From contig CADEGF010000007.1 of NCBI GenBank assembly GCA_902826815.1, forward strand, positions 1-64,000: a DNA stretch of 64,000 bases. Reading direction: 5' to 3'. Origin of the DNA: an uncultured Mycobacteriaceae bacterium (lineage in GTDB: Bacteria; Actinomycetota; Actinomycetes; Mycobacteriales; Mycobacteriaceae). Under the pieces are notes generated by a model. The model searched no databases. It was not told the origin of the DNA and worked only from the letters and a program-made list of their open reading frames with translations. Both the position numbers and the translations under genes were made by a program. Positions 1 through 8,879 of the stretch are shown one piece after another; position 1 is the stretch's first letter; each line of letters opens with the position of its first letter.

Positions 1-103
1 CAACCTCCCAAATCCATGGATGTTGCATTGACCGTATGAATCCGCCTCGCACTTCTGCGCCACCACCGCAATGTCAACGGGGTGAAGCCGACGACTGGCG
101 GGC

Positions 104-307
104 TTACTTGCGCTTCATCAAAACAGCGGCTCCCCCGCCGAGCACCATCCCGACGAGCAGCAGCGCGGCCCAGCCTGCGCCGAAGAACCACCACACGACG
201 GCTAGTGCGACGAGAGCGGGAGACGCCGCGAACAGCACCATGCCGGGGTGCTGCTTGATGACCGCGATGGCGCTCTGCGCGCGCACCCGGTCGATTTCCT
301 TTGCCAT
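104..307 (-). CDS. small two-segment membrane protein, function unknown
   Basis: The product has 67 residues. It starts with a short charged segment (MAKEIDRVRAQ), followed by two closely spaced hydrophobic stretches at about residues 22-42 and 45-62, and it ends in the basic tail LMKRK. This pattern fits a small hairpin-like inner-membrane protein. The start is the only ATG that gives the full charged head; no clear Shine-Dalgarno sequence precedes it, so the message may be leaderless. It is divergent from the AIM24-like gene at 379 and shares a 71-bp intergenic region with it. I do not recognise a family and infer no function. The 103 bases to its left, up to the window edge, hold nothing I can support. 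Confidence 0.6.
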   Translation of the reverse strand: MAKEIDRVRAQSAIAVIKQHPGMVLFAASPALVALAVVWWFFGAGWAALLLVGMVLGGGAAVLMKRK

Positions 308-378
308 CTAGTAAGCATGCCAGCGCCGAGCCAACCACGGCATAGTGTCTTCAAACCCCAAGCACAGAGGAGTGAATC

Positions 379-1230
379 GTGACTGGACCGCAAGCCGGCA
401 GTTGGCAACCCGATCCCGAGGGCCGCTACGAGTACCGGTGGTGGGACGGGCAACGCTGGACGGATCAGGTATCGCATCGCGGCCAGGTGAGCCGCGTCCC
501 GGTGGGCGGCGCTCCGGCGCCAGGCGGCCAAGCCCAAGCGCAGCCTCAGGGAGACGGCTTCGCAGGCATCACCGGTGATCTCGTCGACGGGCGGTTCAGC
601 GAGAAGGAGGCAAAGTCGATCGCGAACCAGAACTCGAAGCTGCTGCGGGTGCGCCTCGGTGAGCCGTTCATGGCGCGGCAGGGGTCAATGGTCGCCTACC
701 AGGGCAACGTGGACTTCTCGTTCGAGGGTGGTGGCGCCGGGAGGTTCATCAAGAAGGCGTTGACGGGCGAGGGGCTGCCGCTGATGCGCTGCCAGGGCCA
801 GGGCGACGTATTTCTCGCGGAGCGGGCCTACGACGTACATCTGTTGAACATCAACAACTCCGGGCTGTCGATCAGCGGCAAGAACGTGCTGGCCTTCTCG
901 TCGAGCCTGGACTGGAACATCGAGCGGGTGAAAGGCGGCAGCATCGCGACCGGCGGGCTGTTCAACACGACGTTGCGCGGCACCGGCTGGGTGGCGTTGA
1001 CGACTGACGGTCCGCCGGTGGTGCTGAACGCCGCGGAGGCGCCGACGTTCGCAGACACGAACGCTGTCGTGGCGTGGTCGGCGCACCTGCAGACGCAGCT
1101 GAAGACGAGCTTCAAGGCGGGCGCGCTGATCGGTCGCGGATCCGGCGAGGCGGTCCAGGTGTCCTTCCACGGGCAGGGCTTCGTGATCGTGCAGCCGTCG
1201 GAGGGCTTCCAGGTCACCGCGACCGGGTAG
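379..1230 (+). CDS. AIM24-family protein with N-terminal DUF2510 domain
   Basis: The 283-residue product begins with a DUF2510-type tryptophan-rich module (residues about 5-40, GSWQPDPEGRYEYRWWDG), common at the N terminus of actinobacterial envelope or secretion-linked proteins. A Gly-rich beta domain of the AIM24/TerD-like type follows, from about residue 80 to the end, with QNSKLLRVRLGEPFMARQGS and repeated Gly-Ser turns. AIM24 proteins were named for a mitochondrial assembly factor; the role of the bacterial members is not established. There is no signal peptide. The GTG start at 379 places the DUF2510 module at the very N terminus. The gene is convergent with dtd, which ends 2 bp away. 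Family call is confident, function unknown. Confidence 0.8.
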   Translation: MTGPQAGSWQPDPEGRYEYRWWDGQRWTDQVSHRGQVSRVPVGGAPAPGGQAQAQPQGDGFAGITGDLVDGRFSEKEAKSIANQNSKLLRVRLGEPFMARQGSMVAYQGNVDFSFEGGGAGRFIKKALTGEGLPLMRCQGQGDVFLAERAYDVHLLNINNSGLSISGKNVLAFSSSLDWNIERVKGGSIATGGLFNTTLRGTGWVALTTDGPPVVLNAAEAPTFADTNAVVAWSAHLQTQLKTSFKAGALIGRGSGEAVQVSFHGQGFVIVQPSEGFQVTATG

Positions 1231-1232
1231 AT

Positions 1233-1664
1233 CTACAGTTCGAGCTGGACGGTCACCGGGCCGTCGTTGACGAGCGCGACCTGCATGTCCGCACCGAACA
1301 TGCCCATCTCGACATCGGCGCCGAGCTCGCGCAGCGCGGCGACGAAGGCCATCACAAGCGGTTCGGCGACGGCGCCGGGCGCGGCGGCGTTCCACGTCGG
1401 CCGCCTACCCTTGGTCGTGTTGGCGTACAGGGTGAACTGGCTGACGACCAGGATCGGGGCGTTGACGTCTGCCGCTGACTGCTCATCGTCGAGAATCCTG
1501 AGCTGCCAGAGCTTTTCGGCCAGCCGCTGCGCCTTGGCCGCATCGTCGTCGTGCGTGACACCGACGAGCGCCAGCAGGCCCTGGCCATCGGGCTCGATCA
1601 TGCCGACCGTCTTGCCGTCGACCTTCACCGACGCCGACGTGACCCGCTGGACGAGGATGCGCAC
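1233..1664 (-). CDS. dtd: D-aminoacyl-tRNA deacylase
   Basis: The 143-residue product has the usual length of DTD and both of its signature motifs: SQFTLYA in the middle and NDGPVT near the C terminus. DTD hydrolyses D-amino acids (and glycine) from mischarged tRNA, which keeps D-residues out of proteins; it works as a cytosolic homodimer. The N terminus [13 protein letters not shown] is typical. The gene lies 10 bp downstream of the DUF305 lipoprotein gene on the same strand. It is therefore probably transcribed with it from the promoter that carries the copper-type operator at 2355-2377, an unexpected link for a tRNA proofreading enzyme. Confidence 0.93.
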   Translation of the reverse strand: MRILVQRVTSASVKVDGKTVGMIEPDGQGLLALVGVTHDDDAAKAQRLAEKLWQLRILDDEQSAADVNAPILVVSQFTLYANTTKGRRPTWNAAAPGAVAEPLVMAFVAALRELGADVEMGMFGADMQVALVNDGPVTVQLEL

Positions 1665-1674
1665 GGCGACGACG

Positions 1675-2325
1675 CTACAGCGTCTCGAGCAAGCCCTTCA
1701 TGGTGTCGACCTCCTGCTGCTGCGACTTCGCGATGGCGTGGGCCATTTCGATTGCAGGCGCGAACTTTCCGTCCTCGATCTCGGCCTGCGCCATGTCGAT
1801 CGCACCTTCGTGATGCGCGATCATGCCCGTCAGGAACAGCCTGCTGGCCTCGACGCCATCGGCACTCTTCAGCGCCGTCATCTGCTCGTCGGACATCATC
1901 CCCATCCCGTCGCCGGACATGCCCTCCATGTCATGACCGCCGTCAGTCGCTTCCACGGGCGGCATCGACGGGTTACCCCACTGGCCGAGCCAGTCCCGCA
2001 TCTGCTCGATCTCTGGGCCCTGCGCGGCCTTGATCTCAGCGGCCAGATCGGTGACCCGAGGGTCGACGTCCTGCTTGGCCAACACGATGTCGCTCATCTC
2101 GATCGCCTGCTGGTGATGCGGGATCATGTGCTGGGCGAACATCACGTCCCCGTCGTTGTGGTCGCCTGCGTCCGGCGCCGCGTTCGCAGGCCCGTCAGCC
2201 GACGTCGTCGCCGTTGCGCCATGCCCTTCCGAGTGTCCGGCGCCCGAGTCGCCGCCACTACAGCCTGCGATCACCAGCGCCGCGATCGCGCCCCCACAGA
2301 GCGCAACTGCCCGTTTCCACATCAC
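1675..2325 (-). CDS. DUF305-family lipoprotein, probably copper-linked
   Basis: The product has 216 residues with a lipoprotein signal ending in the lipobox VIAGC (Cys about 22), followed by a Gly/Ser/Asp-rich linker. Two DUF305 repeats carry paired histidines within Met-rich helices: [13 protein letters not shown] and [12 protein letters not shown]. Many Met and His residues between them ([17 protein letters not shown]) suggest metal binding outside the membrane. DUF305 proteins are ferritin-like helical bundles often found beside copper-export genes; a direct role in copper handling is inferred here. The gene is divergent from the Cu(I)-ATPase, with the operator-like palindrome 2355-2377 between the two starts, and it is followed after 10 bp by dtd. 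Confidence 0.88.
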   Translation of the reverse strand: MMWKRAVALCGGAIAALVIAGCSGGDSGAGHSEGHGATATTSADGPANAAPDAGDHNDGDVMFAQHMIPHHQQAIEMSDIVLAKQDVDPRVTDLAAEIKAAQGPEIEQMRDWLGQWGNPSMPPVEATDGGHDMEGMSGDGMGMMSDEQMTALKSADGVEASRLFLTGMIAHHEGAIDMAQAEIEDGKFAPAIEMAHAIAKSQQQEVDTMKGLLETL

Positions 2326-2354
2326 GTGTCTCGATCCCTTCGTCGTTACCTTTA

Positions 2355-2377
2355 CCTATACCCCCTATGGGTATAGG
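2355..2377. promoter_or_regulatory. copper-repressor (CsoR/RicR-type) operator
   Basis: A perfect 9-bp inverted repeat, CCTATACCC (2355-2363) and GGGTATAGG (2369-2377), is separated by 5 bp. It contains TACCC-N5-GGGTA, the core reported for the mycobacterial copper regulator RicR and similar to CsoR sites. It sits in the 61-bp gap between two divergent genes for copper handling, so one site could control both. The ribosome-binding sequence of the ATPase (AGGGTGG) overlaps its right edge. No csoR or ricR gene lies in the window, so the regulator is encoded elsewhere. Confidence 0.8.
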
Positions 2378-2386
2378 GTGGCAACT

Positions 2387-4630
2387 ATGCCGTCCACCGC
2401 CAACAGCACCGACCGTCGCGAAATCACCCTGGCCATCAGCGGGATGTCGTGTGCGTCGTGTGCGGCGCGGGTCGAGAAGAAGCTCAACCAGGTGAATGGC
2501 GTGGTCGCAAGCGTCAACTTCGCCACCGAGCAGGCAACCGTCGACATCCCGGACAGCGTCTCGCCGGATGACCTGGTCGCCGCGGTCGAAGAAACCGGCT
2601 ACACCGCGACGCTACCCGCGCGCGACGAGCCATCCGCGACGCCTGCCGACTCCGACACCACCGCGTCCTGGCTGCGACGCCTGCTGATCTCGGCGGTCCT
2701 CACCGTTCCGGTGGTGCTGCTGTCGATGGTGCCAGCGCTGCAATTCGACTACTGGCAGTGGGTTGCGCTCGCACTCGCCTCACCTGTGGCGATGTGGGGC
2801 GCGTGGCCGTTTCACCGCGCGGCGTTGGCCAACCTGCGCCACCGTGCGGCGACGATGGACACCCTGATCTCCGTCGGTGTCGCCGCCGCGTACCTGTGGT
2901 CGGTCTGGGCGCTGCTGTTCACCCACGCGGGTGCACCGGGTATGAAGATGACCCTGAGCCTGCTTGCCGACGATGGCGGCGGGGCCCATCTCTATCTGGA
3001 GGTCGCCGCGGCCGTTACGACGTTCATCCTGGCCGGACGTTATTTCGAGTCCCGCGCAAAGCGGAGTTCCGGCGCGGCGCTTCGGGCGCTGCTCGACATG
3101 GGTGCCAAGGACGTCGCCGTGCTGAGCGACGGATCGACCGAGACACGCATCCCCATCGCAGAACTCGCCGTCGGCGACATTTTCGTCGCACGACCCGGCG
3201 AGAAGATCGCCACCGACGGCGTCGTGATCGCCGGAACGTCGGCGGTCGACGCGTCGATGCTGACCGGCGAGCCAGTACCCGTCGAAGTGAGCCCGGGCGA
3301 CAGCGTCGTCGGCGCGACCGTCAACGTCGGCGGCCGGCTCGAGGTCCGGGCCACCCGCGTGGGCTCCGACACTCAACTCGCCCAGATCGCCAGGTTGGTC
3401 GCCGCCGCACAGAGCGGCAAGGCCGACGTGCAGCGGTTGGCCGACCGGGTCTCCGCGGTCTTCGTCCCCATCGTCATCGGGCTTTCCCTTCTGACACTTG
3501 CGACTTGGCTGCTCATCGGCGCCTCGGCAGCCGCTGCCTTCACCGCGGCCGTCGCGGTGTTGATCATCGCCTGCCCGTGTGCGCTTGGCCTCGCCACGCC
3601 GACCGCGCTGCTGGTGGGTACCGGGCGTGGCGCGCAGTTGGGCATCCTGATCAAGGGGCCGCAGGTGTTGGAGTCGACACGGCGCATCGACACCGTCGTC
3701 CTCGACAAGACGGGCACCGTCACCACCGGGCAGATGACGGTGGTCGCCGTGCACGCAGCCGACGATGCCGCCGACCCCGAGATGCTGCGACTGGCGGGCG
3801 CGCTCGAGCACGCATCCGAGCACCCGATCGGGCGTGCGGTTGCGGCGCGCGCGACCGACGCGGGATCCCTTCCTCCGGTGACGGACTTCGAAAACCACGG
3901 CGGCAGAGGCGTTACCGGTGTCGTCGAAGGCCATTCGGTCGCCGCGGGTCGGTACAGCTGGCTGCACGAGACATGGGCGCTGGAGGCGCAAGACGTTCTC
4001 CGAAGGGCGGCCGACGAAGCCGAAGCCGACGGCCAGACCGTCATCTGGCTAGCGGTCGACGGCCGCATCGGCGCGGTCATCGTCGTCTCGGACGTCGTCA
4101 AGGAGACGTCGCACGCGGCGATCACCGAACTGCGCGAACTCGGGCTGGCACCCGTTCTGTTGACCGGCGACAACCGCCGAGCCGCCGATGCGGTAGCGCG
4201 CCGGCTCGGCATCACCGAGGTGTTCGCGGAGGTGCTGCCCGCCGAAAAGGTAGACCAGATCAAGCGATTGCAGGCCGACGGCAAGGTGGTGGCGATGGTC
4301 GGCGACGGTGTCAACGACGCCGCCGCCCTCGCGCAGGCCGATCTGGGCTTGGCGATGGGCACCGGCACCGACGTGGCCATCGCGGCCTCCGACCTCACCC
4401 TCGTGCGCGGCGATCTGCGAGCGGCGCCGGACGCCATCCGCCTGTCCCGCGCGACCCTTCGCACGATCAAGGGAAATCTGTTCTGGGCGTTCGCCTACAA
4501 CGTCGCCGCGCTGCCGCTGGCCGCGCTCGGTCTGCTGAATCCATTGATCGCAGGCGCCGCAATGGCTTTCAGCTCAGTGTTCGTCGTGACCAACAGCCTG
4601 CGGCTGCGGCGTTTCGCGCCGTCGCGGTAA
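2387..4630 (+). CDS. Cu(I)-exporting P1B-type ATPase (CtpA/CtpB/CtpV type)
   Basis: The 747-residue product pumps monovalent copper out of the cytosol using ATP. It has an N-terminal heavy-metal domain with GMSCASC (Cys 22 and Cys 25), the CPC transport motif at residues 396-398, the phosphorylation motif DKTGT at Asp 440, the SEHPIG nucleotide-site motif, a TGE actuator motif and GDGVND near 639. The last membrane helices carry YN and MAFSS, the pattern typical of the Cu(I) subgroup P1B-1. Its length fits CtpA, CtpB or CtpV; sequence alone does not decide which. The frame stays open further upstream, but ATG 2387 follows AGGGTGG and gives the normal N terminus. GTG 2378 is an alternative. 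Confidence 0.93.
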   Translation: MPSTANSTDRREITLAISGMSCASCAARVEKKLNQVNGVVASVNFATEQATVDIPDSVSPDDLVAAVEETGYTATLPARDEPSATPADSDTTASWLRRLLISAVLTVPVVLLSMVPALQFDYWQWVALALASPVAMWGAWPFHRAALANLRHRAATMDTLISVGVAAAYLWSVWALLFTHAGAPGMKMTLSLLADDGGGAHLYLEVAAAVTTFILAGRYFESRAKRSSGAALRALLDMGAKDVAVLSDGSTETRIPIAELAVGDIFVARPGEKIATDGVVIAGTSAVDASMLTGEPVPVEVSPGDSVVGATVNVGGRLEVRATRVGSDTQLAQIARLVAAAQSGKADVQRLADRVSAVFVPIVIGLSLLTLATWLLIGASAAAAFTAAVAVLIIACPCALGLATPTALLVGTGRGAQLGILIKGPQVLESTRRIDTVVLDKTGTVTTGQMTVVAVHAADDAADPEMLRLAGALEHASEHPIGRAVAARATDAGSLPPVTDFENHGGRGVTGVVEGHSVAAGRYSWLHETWALEAQDVLRRAADEAEADGQTVIWLAVDGRIGAVIVVSDVVKETSHAAITELRELGLAPVLLTGDNRRAADAVARRLGITEVFAEVLPAEKVDQIKRLQADGKVVAMVGDGVNDAAALAQADLGLAMGTGTDVAIAASDLTLVRGDLRAAPDAIRLSRATLRTIKGNLFWAFAYNVAALPLAALGLLNPLIAGAAMAFSSVFVVTNSLRLRRFAPSR

Positions 4631-5746
4631 TCAGCCCGCGGCGCGACGAACCTCGAAGAGCTTCACGTCTCCGCTGACACCCTTGAGTTGTCGCGCACCG
4701 ACAGGCAACAACTCAAAACTGCTCGCGCTGTCGATGAGATCCCTCGTCGACTCGGCGACAAGCATCGATCCCGGCTCCGCAGCCGCGGTCACCCGGCTCG
4801 CCACATTGACGGGGCTGCCGAACCAGTCCCCCGCACGCGTCACCGCGCACCCCGTCGCCACGCCTACCCGTAACGGGGGCAAGTCGTATGCCGCGGCAGC
4901 GTCCAACAGGTCCAGCGCCGCGATGACCAGCGGCAGCGGATCGGCGCACACCAGCATTACCGCATCGCCGATCGACTTGACGAACCGCACAGGAAGCGGC
5001 GAAACGTCGTGGGCCAACTCGCCCAGTCGATTCGCAACGCGCTCAAGGTCTTCGGGCGGCAGCGCCTCACCGAGGGTGGTGAATCCGGCGAGGTCCGCGA
5101 AGCACACCGTCATCTGACGGGCGCCGGGAAGTATGCCTGCGGCGCGCTCAGCTGCGTTGACCGCTTCGGTGTCGAACGACCGCCGCAGTTCGAGGCTCAG
5201 CAGGGCCTCCAACATCGGCCCGAACGTCGGCGCCGCTCGCAGCGCCATTGCCTCGATCGCCCCTGCGACTTCGATCTCGGTGGCGCCGGGCCTCAATATC
5301 GATTTCAGCGCCGCCTCCCGCATCACCGCGGCGGTGTGGCCGAGGCTCTCCTTCATCACCCGCAGGACGGCGATCACGTCCTCGGGGGCGATGCCAAGGT
5401 CGAGGATGACCTTTGCCTGAGCGGCGGCGGCGCCGTCTGCGCGCAACAGATTCGGGACATCGGGATCCTCGATCCGCGGCAGTCCGACCGCGCAGTGGAT
5501 CCGTTGCAGGAACTCGACATCGATGCCCGTGGACTCGCATATCTCGCGGGCGGATACGTACTCGCCGTTATCACCGATAGCCCGGTTGCCCGGCAGGCTC
5601 AGCGGCGCTCCGACAGAGCCAAGGATCTGCTCCATGTCGAAGCCGCGGTCCAACAGCCAGGCGATCAGGTCGATGCGCTCATGTCGCGCATCGCCCTCAA
5701 GACCGTCGAGCAGGCCAAGCGCTTCGAAATCAGCGGCCGAAGCCAT
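4631..5746 (-). CDS. class III adenylate cyclase, Rv1264-like (second copy of a tandem pair)
   Basis: The 371-residue product has an N-terminal helical regulatory domain (about 1-200) and a class III cyclase domain (about 212-345), the architecture of the pH-sensing M. tuberculosis enzyme Rv1264. All key residues are present: metal aspartates 218 and 261, base-recognising Lys 257 and Asp 307, and transition-state Asn 314 and Arg 318 (in FADLAGFT, FVKSIGDAVM and AGDWFGSPVNVASR). The protein should make cAMP from ATP in the cytosol, with activity gated by the N-terminal domain. It starts 12 bp after the stop of its paralogue on the same strand, so the two form an operon born by tandem duplication. 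It is convergent with the copper ATPase, with no gap. Confidence 0.9.
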   Translation of the reverse strand: MASAADFEALGLLDGLEGDARHERIDLIAWLLDRGFDMEQILGSVGAPLSLPGNRAIGDNGEYVSAREICESTGIDVEFLQRIHCAVGLPRIEDPDVPNLLRADGAAAAQAKVILDLGIAPEDVIAVLRVMKESLGHTAAVMREAALKSILRPGATEIEVAGAIEAMALRAAPTFGPMLEALLSLELRRSFDTEAVNAAERAAGILPGARQMTVCFADLAGFTTLGEALPPEDLERVANRLGELAHDVSPLPVRFVKSIGDAVMLVCADPLPLVIAALDLLDAAAAYDLPPLRVGVATGCAVTRAGDWFGSPVNVASRVTAAAEPGSMLVAESTRDLIDSASSFELLPVGARQLKGVSGDVKLFEVRRAAG

Positions 5747-5758
5747 GTGCTGAACGTA

Positions 5759-6883
5759 CTATTCCTGACCTGCCCCGCGGGCCCGGAACAGCTTCACTTC
5801 GCCCTTGATTCCCTTGATGTGCCGCGCACCGGCAAAAGACCAGGTGAACTCGTCGGTTTCGCCGATCATCTCGTGCGCCGACTCGGCCACCAGCACCGTA
5901 CCCGGACGCGCCACCGAGGTCACCCTGCTCGCCAGGTTCACGGGGCTGCCGAACCAGTCGCCTGCCCGGCGAACCGCGCTGCCCGCCGCCAGCCCGACGC
6001 GCAGCTGCGGCAGATCCTCCTTGTCGGCAGACGCCAAGAGGTCCAGCGCGGCCCGCAGCAGTGCGGCGCCGTCGGCGCTGACGAACATCACCGCATCGCC
6101 GATCGTCTTGATGAACTGCACAGGTGGCGCGGCGACATCGCGGGCCAGAATCGACAACCGGTTGGCGAGGCTCTCCAACTCCTCGGGTGGCACCGCCTCG
6201 CCCAACCGGGTGAAGTCGACGAGGTCGGCGAAGCAGACCGCCACCTCGCGTGCACCCGGCAGCTTGCCCGCCGCACGTTCGGCGACGTTGACCGCTTCCG
6301 TCTCGAGCCCGTGGCGAAGCTGCAGGCGCAGCACGTCTTCTGCCATCGGGCCGAGAAACGGCGAAACATTCTGCACGAGTTCGCCGTACGCCTTGGCGAT
6401 CTGCAGCTCGGTCGCGCCGGGCTCGATGACCGCCTCCAGCACCACCTGGCGCATCACCTCGGCCGTCTGCGCCATCCCCTGGCCGAGCACGCGTGCCACG
6501 GCGATGACCTGTTCGCGGGTGAAGCCGGCGTCGACGAATATCTGGGCCCGCGACGCAGCGTCGGCGTCGGCGCGCAGGTGAACCGGTGCGTCGTAGTCGT
6601 CCTCGCGAGGAAGTCCGAGCGCGCGCTGCATCGCCTCGAGAAGCTCGAGATCGATGCCGCTGTCCTCGCAGATCTGCCGCGTCGAGACGTACACGCCGTC
6701 GTTTCCGACGACCCGACCGGCGGGCATCAGCATCGGCGCGAACTGAGTACGGATGTGGTCGACGGTGAAGCCCTCGTCGAGCAGCCATTCGATCAGCTCG
6801 GCACGCTCGGCTCTGACCTGCCCTTCGAGGCCGTCGAGCAGCCCCGAAGCCTCAATAGCTTCAGTACCTCTGTCGTCGGACAC
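5759..6883 (-). CDS. class III adenylate cyclase, Rv1264-like (first copy of a tandem pair)
   Basis: This 374-residue product aligns along its whole length with the neighbouring cyclase and with Rv1264: helical regulatory domain, then the linker LETEAVNVAERAAG, then the catalytic domain. Catalytic residues are complete: Asp 220, Lys 259, Asp 263, Asp 309, Asn 316 and Arg 320. The metal-binding loop reads FADLVDFT, with Asp instead of the usual Gly after the second hydrophobic residue, whereas the sister copy keeps FADLAGFT. It is the promoter-proximal gene of the pair and divergent from the glycosylase gene, 17 bp away. It should make cAMP; pH response is inferred only from homology. Confidence 0.9.
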   Translation of the reverse strand: MSDDRGTEAIEASGLLDGLEGQVRAERAELIEWLLDEGFTVDHIRTQFAPMLMPAGRVVGNDGVYVSTRQICEDSGIDLELLEAMQRALGLPREDDYDAPVHLRADADAASRAQIFVDAGFTREQVIAVARVLGQGMAQTAEVMRQVVLEAVIEPGATELQIAKAYGELVQNVSPFLGPMAEDVLRLQLRHGLETEAVNVAERAAGKLPGAREVAVCFADLVDFTRLGEAVPPEELESLANRLSILARDVAAPPVQFIKTIGDAVMFVSADGAALLRAALDLLASADKEDLPQLRVGLAAGSAVRRAGDWFGSPVNLASRVTSVARPGTVLVAESAHEMIGETDEFTWSFAGARHIKGIKGEVKLFRARGAGQE

Positions 6884-6900
6884 CGCCTCAACGTATACCT

Positions 6901-7401
6901 GTGGTCATGGCGGAACCGTTGCTGGAGGGTCTGGCGCCGATCGCGGGCGACGGCGCGCGGATCCTCATCCTCGGCAATATGCCGAGCGTGATGTCGCTGG
7001 CAGCACAGCAGTACTACGGCAACCCGCGCAATGCCTTCTGGCGCATCACCGGTGACGTCTTCGGGTTCGACGCCGCATCCGACTACGGGAACCGCACCGC
7101 CGCGCTGCGGAGTTGTGGCGTGGCAGTCTGGGATGTGTTACGGCTGTGCAGGCGACACGGCAGCCTCGATTCGGCCATCGAACCGGAAAGCATGGTGGCC
7201 AACGACTTCGAGTCGTTCTTCGACACGCATCCCGCGATCGATCGTGTCTTCTTCAACGGTGCGGCAGCGGAGAAGAACTATGTGCGCCTTGCCGGGATCG
7301 ACCGCCCGCTGCGCTACCGCAGGCCGCCTTCGACGAGCCCGGCCCACACGATTCCGTTTGCAGACAAGCTGGCGGCGTGGCGTGAAGCGCTGCAGGCCTA
7401 G
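6901..7401 (+). CDS. hypoxanthine (deoxyinosine)-DNA glycosylase
   Basis: The 166-residue product belongs to the uracil-DNA glycosylase superfamily, hypoxanthine-DNA glycosylase branch. It shows the N-terminal motif LILGNMPSVMSL, the segment QQYYGNPRNAFWRI and the C-terminal RRPPSTSPAHT, in positions typical of this group. The enzyme removes deaminated bases, mainly hypoxanthine, from DNA in base-excision repair. The start is GTG 6901, or ATG 6907 two codons later; the second gives MAEPLLEGL. The gene is divergent from the cyclase pair and convergent with amiB2, whose end it overlaps by 4 bp (7398-7401). It is not at this position in H37Rv as I recall it, so it is probably part of the variable gene content. 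Confidence 0.82.
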   Translation: MVMAEPLLEGLAPIAGDGARILILGNMPSVMSLAAQQYYGNPRNAFWRITGDVFGFDAASDYGNRTAALRSCGVAVWDVLRLCRRHGSLDSAIEPESMVANDFESFFDTHPAIDRVFFNGAAAEKNYVRLAGIDRPLRYRRPPSTSPAHTIPFADKLAAWREALQA

Positions 7402-8789
7402 GAGATCGGCGGTCTGCGATCCGCCCACGGCCGCACCTCCTCGATCTGCGACGCCAGCGACAACAGCGTGGCCTCGCCGAAGGGCCTGCCAACGATCTGG
7501 ATCGCCGTCGGAACGCCGTCCGCGTCGAGGCCCCACGGCACGGCAGCAGCCGGCTGGCCGGTGCCATTGAACATCGCCTGGAACGGCACCCGCTGCGCGA
7601 CCAGCGCGAGCGTCGTCACCGCGCCGCGCCGCTGGTAGGCCCCGATCCGCGACGGCCCGCGCGCGGTCGCAGGCGTGATCACCACGTCGACATCGTCGAA
7701 TATCGACAGAACACGTTGTGTCAGTTGGGCTTCCGCCTGCCTGATTGTCGCCATCCGCCGGTCGGAGATCAGCCCGCCGATGCGGGCGAATTCACGGGTA
7801 CGCTTCTCCAGACGCTCCTTGCGGGGCAGCGTCTGCACTTCGTCGTAGACACCGCGGAAGTACCGAGGCAGCAGGTGGCCGTAGACCGCCCCGGTCGGAT
7901 AGTCAGGGTCGCGGACCACCACCTCGTGGCCGAGTTGACGCAACAGCGCACCCGCTTCGTCGACGGCCGCCCGTTGCGCCCGGCCCACCCTCGCGGTGAG
8001 GAGAGGAGGCACCTTGGTGCTCAACGCAATTCGCAGTCGGCCCGGTTCGCGGCCTGCAGCGGCGACGAAGCTACCCTCGGCGGCGGGCATCGTCGACGTC
8101 ACGTCAAGGAACACGGCGGCATCCTCGACGGTCCGCGCGATGGGGCCGTTGACGGAAAGGCCGTTCCACGCACCGTCGTGTGGCGCCATCGGCACCCGGT
8201 CCCGTTGCGGTTTGATCCCGAACAGCCCGCACCACGCCGACGGAATTCTTATCGACCCCATCCCATCGGAGCCCAAGGCCATCGACGCCATCCCTGCCGC
8301 GACCGCCGCACCGCTGCCACCGCTGCTGCCGCCGGGTGTGCGGTTGGTGTCCCACGGGTTTCGCGTCGCGCCGAACTCGAGGGTTTCGGTGAACGACCAC
8401 ACCGTCATCTCGGGCACGGTCGTCTTACCCAGCATGACGGCGCCTGCAGCGCGCAGCCTGCGCACCACCTCCGCATCGTCGGATTTGGCGGGCCCGTACG
8501 CGCCGGAGCCGTAGGTCGTCACCTCGGCTGCGATATCGACGTCGTCCTTGATCGCGATCGGCACGCCGAGAAGTGGCAGCCGCTCGCCCTCGTCGATCCG
8601 GACCTGCGCGGCGGCGGCCTCCTCACGCGCCGAATCGGCCAGCACCACGCGGTAGGCCCCGAGCGTCGGATCCAGCCGGGCGATGCGTTCGAGGTAGAGA
8701 TCGAGCAACGCGGGTGCGGTGATGGTGCCCGCTGCCAGCAGCCGCGCCTGCTCTGCAGCGCCAGCAAAGGCCAAATCCGAGGACTCCAC
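7398..8789 (-). CDS. amiB2: amidase AmiB2 (amidase-signature family)
   Basis: The 463-residue product matches the mycobacterial AmiB2 pattern from end to end (LAFAGAAEQARLLAAG, PLLGVPIAIKDDVDIA, FGIKPQRDR). The catalytic triad of amidase-signature enzymes is present: Lys 81, cis-Ser 155 in GGSSGGSG and nucleophile Ser 179. The nucleophile motif reads GSDGMGSIR, where most members, including AmiB2 as I recall it, have GSDGGGSIR or GSDTGGSIR, so Met replaces a conserved Gly two residues before the nucleophile. The physiological amide substrate is unknown. In H37Rv amiB2 sits directly beside Rv1264; here the glycosylase gene is inserted between them. Confidence 0.9.
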   Translation of the reverse strand: MESSDLAFAGAAEQARLLAAGTITAPALLDLYLERIARLDPTLGAYRVVLADSAREEAAAAQVRIDEGERLPLLGVPIAIKDDVDIAAEVTTYGSGAYGPAKSDDAEVVRRLRAAGAVMLGKTTVPEMTVWSFTETLEFGATRNPWDTNRTPGGSSGGSGAAVAAGMASMALGSDGMGSIRIPSAWCGLFGIKPQRDRVPMAPHDGAWNGLSVNGPIARTVEDAAVFLDVTSTMPAAEGSFVAAAGREPGRLRIALSTKVPPLLTARVGRAQRAAVDEAGALLRQLGHEVVVRDPDYPTGAVYGHLLPRYFRGVYDEVQTLPRKERLEKRTREFARIGGLISDRRMATIRQAEAQLTQRVLSIFDDVDVVITPATARGPSRIGAYQRRGAVTTLALVAQRVPFQAMFNGTGQPAAAVPWGLDADGVPTAIQIVGRPFGEATLLSLASQIEEVRPWADRRPPIS

Positions 8790-8879
8790 GCGCCGCAGCG
8801 TATCGGCTCGCCCTGTTCAGCGGCCGCGCATCGAGGAAAGCATGGCCCGCCGGGTCAGCCTGTCTTAACCTTGGTCGCT

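Noticed and set aside
2758-4677. Long open frame in another phase of the copper ATPase gene
   Set aside because: Its protein is Arg/Gly-rich with no recognisable domain, while the overlapping frame gives a complete P-type ATPase. High GC content creates such false frames.
5009-6991. Long open frame antisense to both cyclase genes
   Set aside because: The other strand encodes two intact cyclases with all catalytic residues; this frame has the His/Arg/Gln-rich look of antisense noise and repeats itself because the two cyclases are duplicates.
7716-8879. Upstream extension of the secreted protein gene, antisense to amiB2
   Set aside because: The extension covers amiB2 on the other strand and puts the signal peptide in the middle of the protein; ATG 8880 is the sensible start.
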